Shown: one piece after another, positions 62,733 to 64,000 of the stretch | Position numbering within the stretch: the stretch's first letter is position 1 | Layout of the letters: each line of letters begins with the position of its first letter | Assembly: GCF_001422725.1 (NCBI RefSeq) | Contig: NZ_LMMA01000037.1 | Location: 62,001-126,000 of the forward strand | From: Flavobacterium sp. Leaf82 | GTDB taxonomy: Bacteria > Bacteroidota > Bacteroidia > Flavobacteriales > Flavobacteriaceae | DNA length: 64,000 nt | Direction: 5' to 3' | Program-made: the position numbers and the translations under genes | The notes under the pieces: generated by a model | Told to the model about the DNA's origin: nothing | The model's input: the letters and a program-made list of their open reading frames with translations, nothing else | Database searches by the model: none

Positions 62733-63847
62733 TTTGATAATAACTTTTTAATTTCGGCTTCAAAAAAATCCGTGGTATAATTTTGTGACCAGTTTGCAGC
62801 TAATTTGCTTTTTGCCAGAAACATTTTTTCGTCATCAAGTATTTCGTTTATCTTATTGCTGTCTTTTTCTAAATCCATTTCTAATAAAATTCCACGATTA
62901 CCATAATCTAACATAAAAGGCACGCAAGAAACTTTGCTTGCAACCGGAATACATCCCCAGAACATTCCTTCGGCAATGGCTTTTGGCCAACCTTCACTTT
63001 TAGAAGGTAAAATCACAAAATGACTTTTTTGATAGGCTTTCTTTAATGTTTCCTGATTTTGATTTCCGTGTAAAACGATATGATTTTCCAGATTATTTGT
63101 TTGAATATAGTTTTCTAATTTACTTCTTTCAGAACCTTCTCCATAAACATTCAGGTTTAGATTATATCCTTTTTCTATTAATTGCTGCACTAATTGTATC
63201 GCATATAACGGATTTTTACCGGAAACTAAACTGCCTGTAAAAATAAATTCGATGGTAGTATCTAAACCTGTTTTTTGAATATTTTCTTTTTCAGCTTCTG
63301 CATATGTAGCCGTAAAAAAGGGTTTTATATTTCGAGACTGATTATGCCAATCTCCATACACTAAAACCTGCATATTACGAGTGAAAAATGTATTACTCAA
63401 AATCCATTTTTGTATTTTATATGTATAAGGCTGTTTACTATTAGAATCCCAGTTGCCGGCGTATTTTGCTGTTTTAGGTTTTGTTGGAAATAAAATTTGA
63501 ACAATACAGCCTATTAATCCCATATTACCCGGACAACGCAAATGAATATGATCTGCATTTTTCATTGCGAGAAATATTCTCCAAAAAATAACGGGCAGTT
63601 TAAAAACTGACAGTAAGATGTTTTTGAAACTGGTCAAACTAAAATCAGGTACTTTCCTGAAATTAATATTATTATGTTTATAGGCGATATCTATTGCTGT
63701 TGGATGATCTGTTTTTAATGGTGCAACAACTATTACTTCATCAACATATTTAAACCAGATATTCATTTCGCGAACATAAGGTGCGTAAGCAAAAAATAAA
63801 TCCCGCTCGCGAATGTGCATTACATGACTGATTATTACAAATTTCAT
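62729..63847 (-). CDS. Glycosyltransferase, GT4 family
   Basis: A 372-residue GT-B enzyme. Features: N-terminal IISHVMHIRERDLFFAYAPYV, KYAGNWDSNS, FTGSLVSGKNPLYAIQLVQQL and the nucleotide-sugar motif SKSEGWPKAIAEGMFWGCIPVA. The sugar is not predictable. It starts directly at the stop of the preceding, truncated gene and overlaps the next by 4 nt, so the genes form one operon. Confidence 0.92.
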   Translation of the reverse strand: MKFVIISHVMHIRERDLFFAYAPYVREMNIWFKYVDEVIVVAPLKTDHPTAIDIAYKHNNINFRKVPDFSLTSFKNILLSVFKLPVIFWRIFLAMKNADHIHLRCPGNMGLIGCIVQILFPTKPKTAKYAGNWDSNSKQPYTYKIQKWILSNTFFTRNMQVLVYGDWHNQSRNIKPFFTATYAEAEKENIQKTGLDTTIEFIFTGSLVSGKNPLYAIQLVQQLIEKGYNLNLNVYGEGSERSKLENYIQTNNLENHIVLHGNQNQETLKKAYQKSHFVILPSKSEGWPKAIAEGMFWGCIPVASKVSCVPFMLDYGNRGILLEMDLEKDSNKINEILDDEKMFLAKSKLAANWSQNYTTDFFEAEIKKLLSK

Positions 63848-64000
63848 TTATTTATTTTCTAATAATCTTTTAATAACTTTTTGAGGTGCCAGATAAGTTT
63901 CAAAATAATTCCTGCTTACTAATTCTAAGTTCTTTTTTAAACTTATATCTGTTGTTAGCTTTTCTATTGCCTGGTTAATTTCTTCCTGATTTTCAGCATA
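63848..64000 (-). CDS. Partial protein, C-terminus of a probable glycosyltransferase
   Basis: The last 50 codons of a minus-strand frame enter at the window edge and stop at 63848-63850, immediately before the ATG of the next gene (TAAATG). The peptide (ENQEEINQAIEKLTTDISL ... NYFETYLAPQKVIKRLLENK) looks like the tail of a GT4-type glycosyltransferase, where a helix with LAENQEE- and INKAI-like features is usual. The rest is outside the window, so the call rests on this short tail and on the operon. Confidence 0.6.
   Translation of the reverse strand, partial: YAENQEEINQAIEKLTTDISLKKNLELVSRNYFETYLAPQKVIKRLLENK

Overview
The window is AT-rich chromosomal DNA from a member of the Bacteroidota, most likely the genus Flavobacterium. 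The evidence is the gene content (a SusC/SusD pair, a HmuY/TonB-receptor locus, DUF6607, a PorV/PorQ-family protein, many lipoproteins with a bare Cys lipobox, MBOAT/SGNH genes), promoters of the Bacteroidota type (TTG about 19-20 bp from TAnnTTTG, clearest at the two tRNA-Thr genes and at ffh), and intergenic repeat families of the kind known from flavobacteria. No plasmid, prophage, insertion sequence or CRISPR array was seen.

Layout. 1-8.2 kb: a truncated membrane protein, a gene-free island of inverted repeats, folD, ffh, and a three-gene polysaccharide or peptidoglycan O-acetylation operon (SGNH, LysM-containing SGNH, MBOAT). 8.4-13.1 kb: a haem/iron uptake locus (HmuY-like lipoprotein and TonB receptor, divergent from a DUF6607 gene) with a mirror-symmetric double promoter. 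13.1-18.4 kb: a SusD/SusC nutrient transporter pair without enzymes, with an orphan terminator upstream. 18.4-32.1 kb: housekeeping and envelope genes (argS, an outer-membrane beta-barrel protein, cutC, fabH, an S9 peptidase, an ABC ATPase, OmpA and lipocalin lipoproteins, htpG).

32.4-35.9 kb is the most unusual stretch: a compact operon of a LysM-domain protein, a PAAR-like (DUF4280-type) protein carrying hydrophobic membrane segments, and two tandem paralogous membrane-anchored proteins, closed by a strong terminator. It looks like an orphan contractile-injection or type VI effector-immunity cassette with no secretion machinery nearby. This reading is inference.

36-49 kb: lipoproteins, a DUF5362 membrane protein, a tandem tRNA-Thr duplication, a run of manA, a bcp-type peroxiredoxin, queD and idi, an exported msrB-msrA pair, an exported Xaa-Pro aminopeptidase, a quinone oxidoreductase bracketed by related inverted repeats, and an FAD oxidoreductase. 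49-58.8 kb: recQ, then kdsD-tatC-AhpD-like and lptB, GH25 lysozyme with pssA, a PorV/PorQ-family protein and a DUF4105 membrane protein. 58.8-64 kb: the end of a surface polysaccharide cluster (initiating sugar transferase, O-antigen ligase/polymerase, three glycosyltransferases, the last truncated by the window edge).

Most genes serve the cell envelope: surface polysaccharide building, O-acetylation, nutrient and iron uptake, periplasmic protein and methionine repair, and LPS precursor and export steps (kdsD, lptB). Gene gaps are often filled by long perfect inverted repeats belonging to several recurring families.
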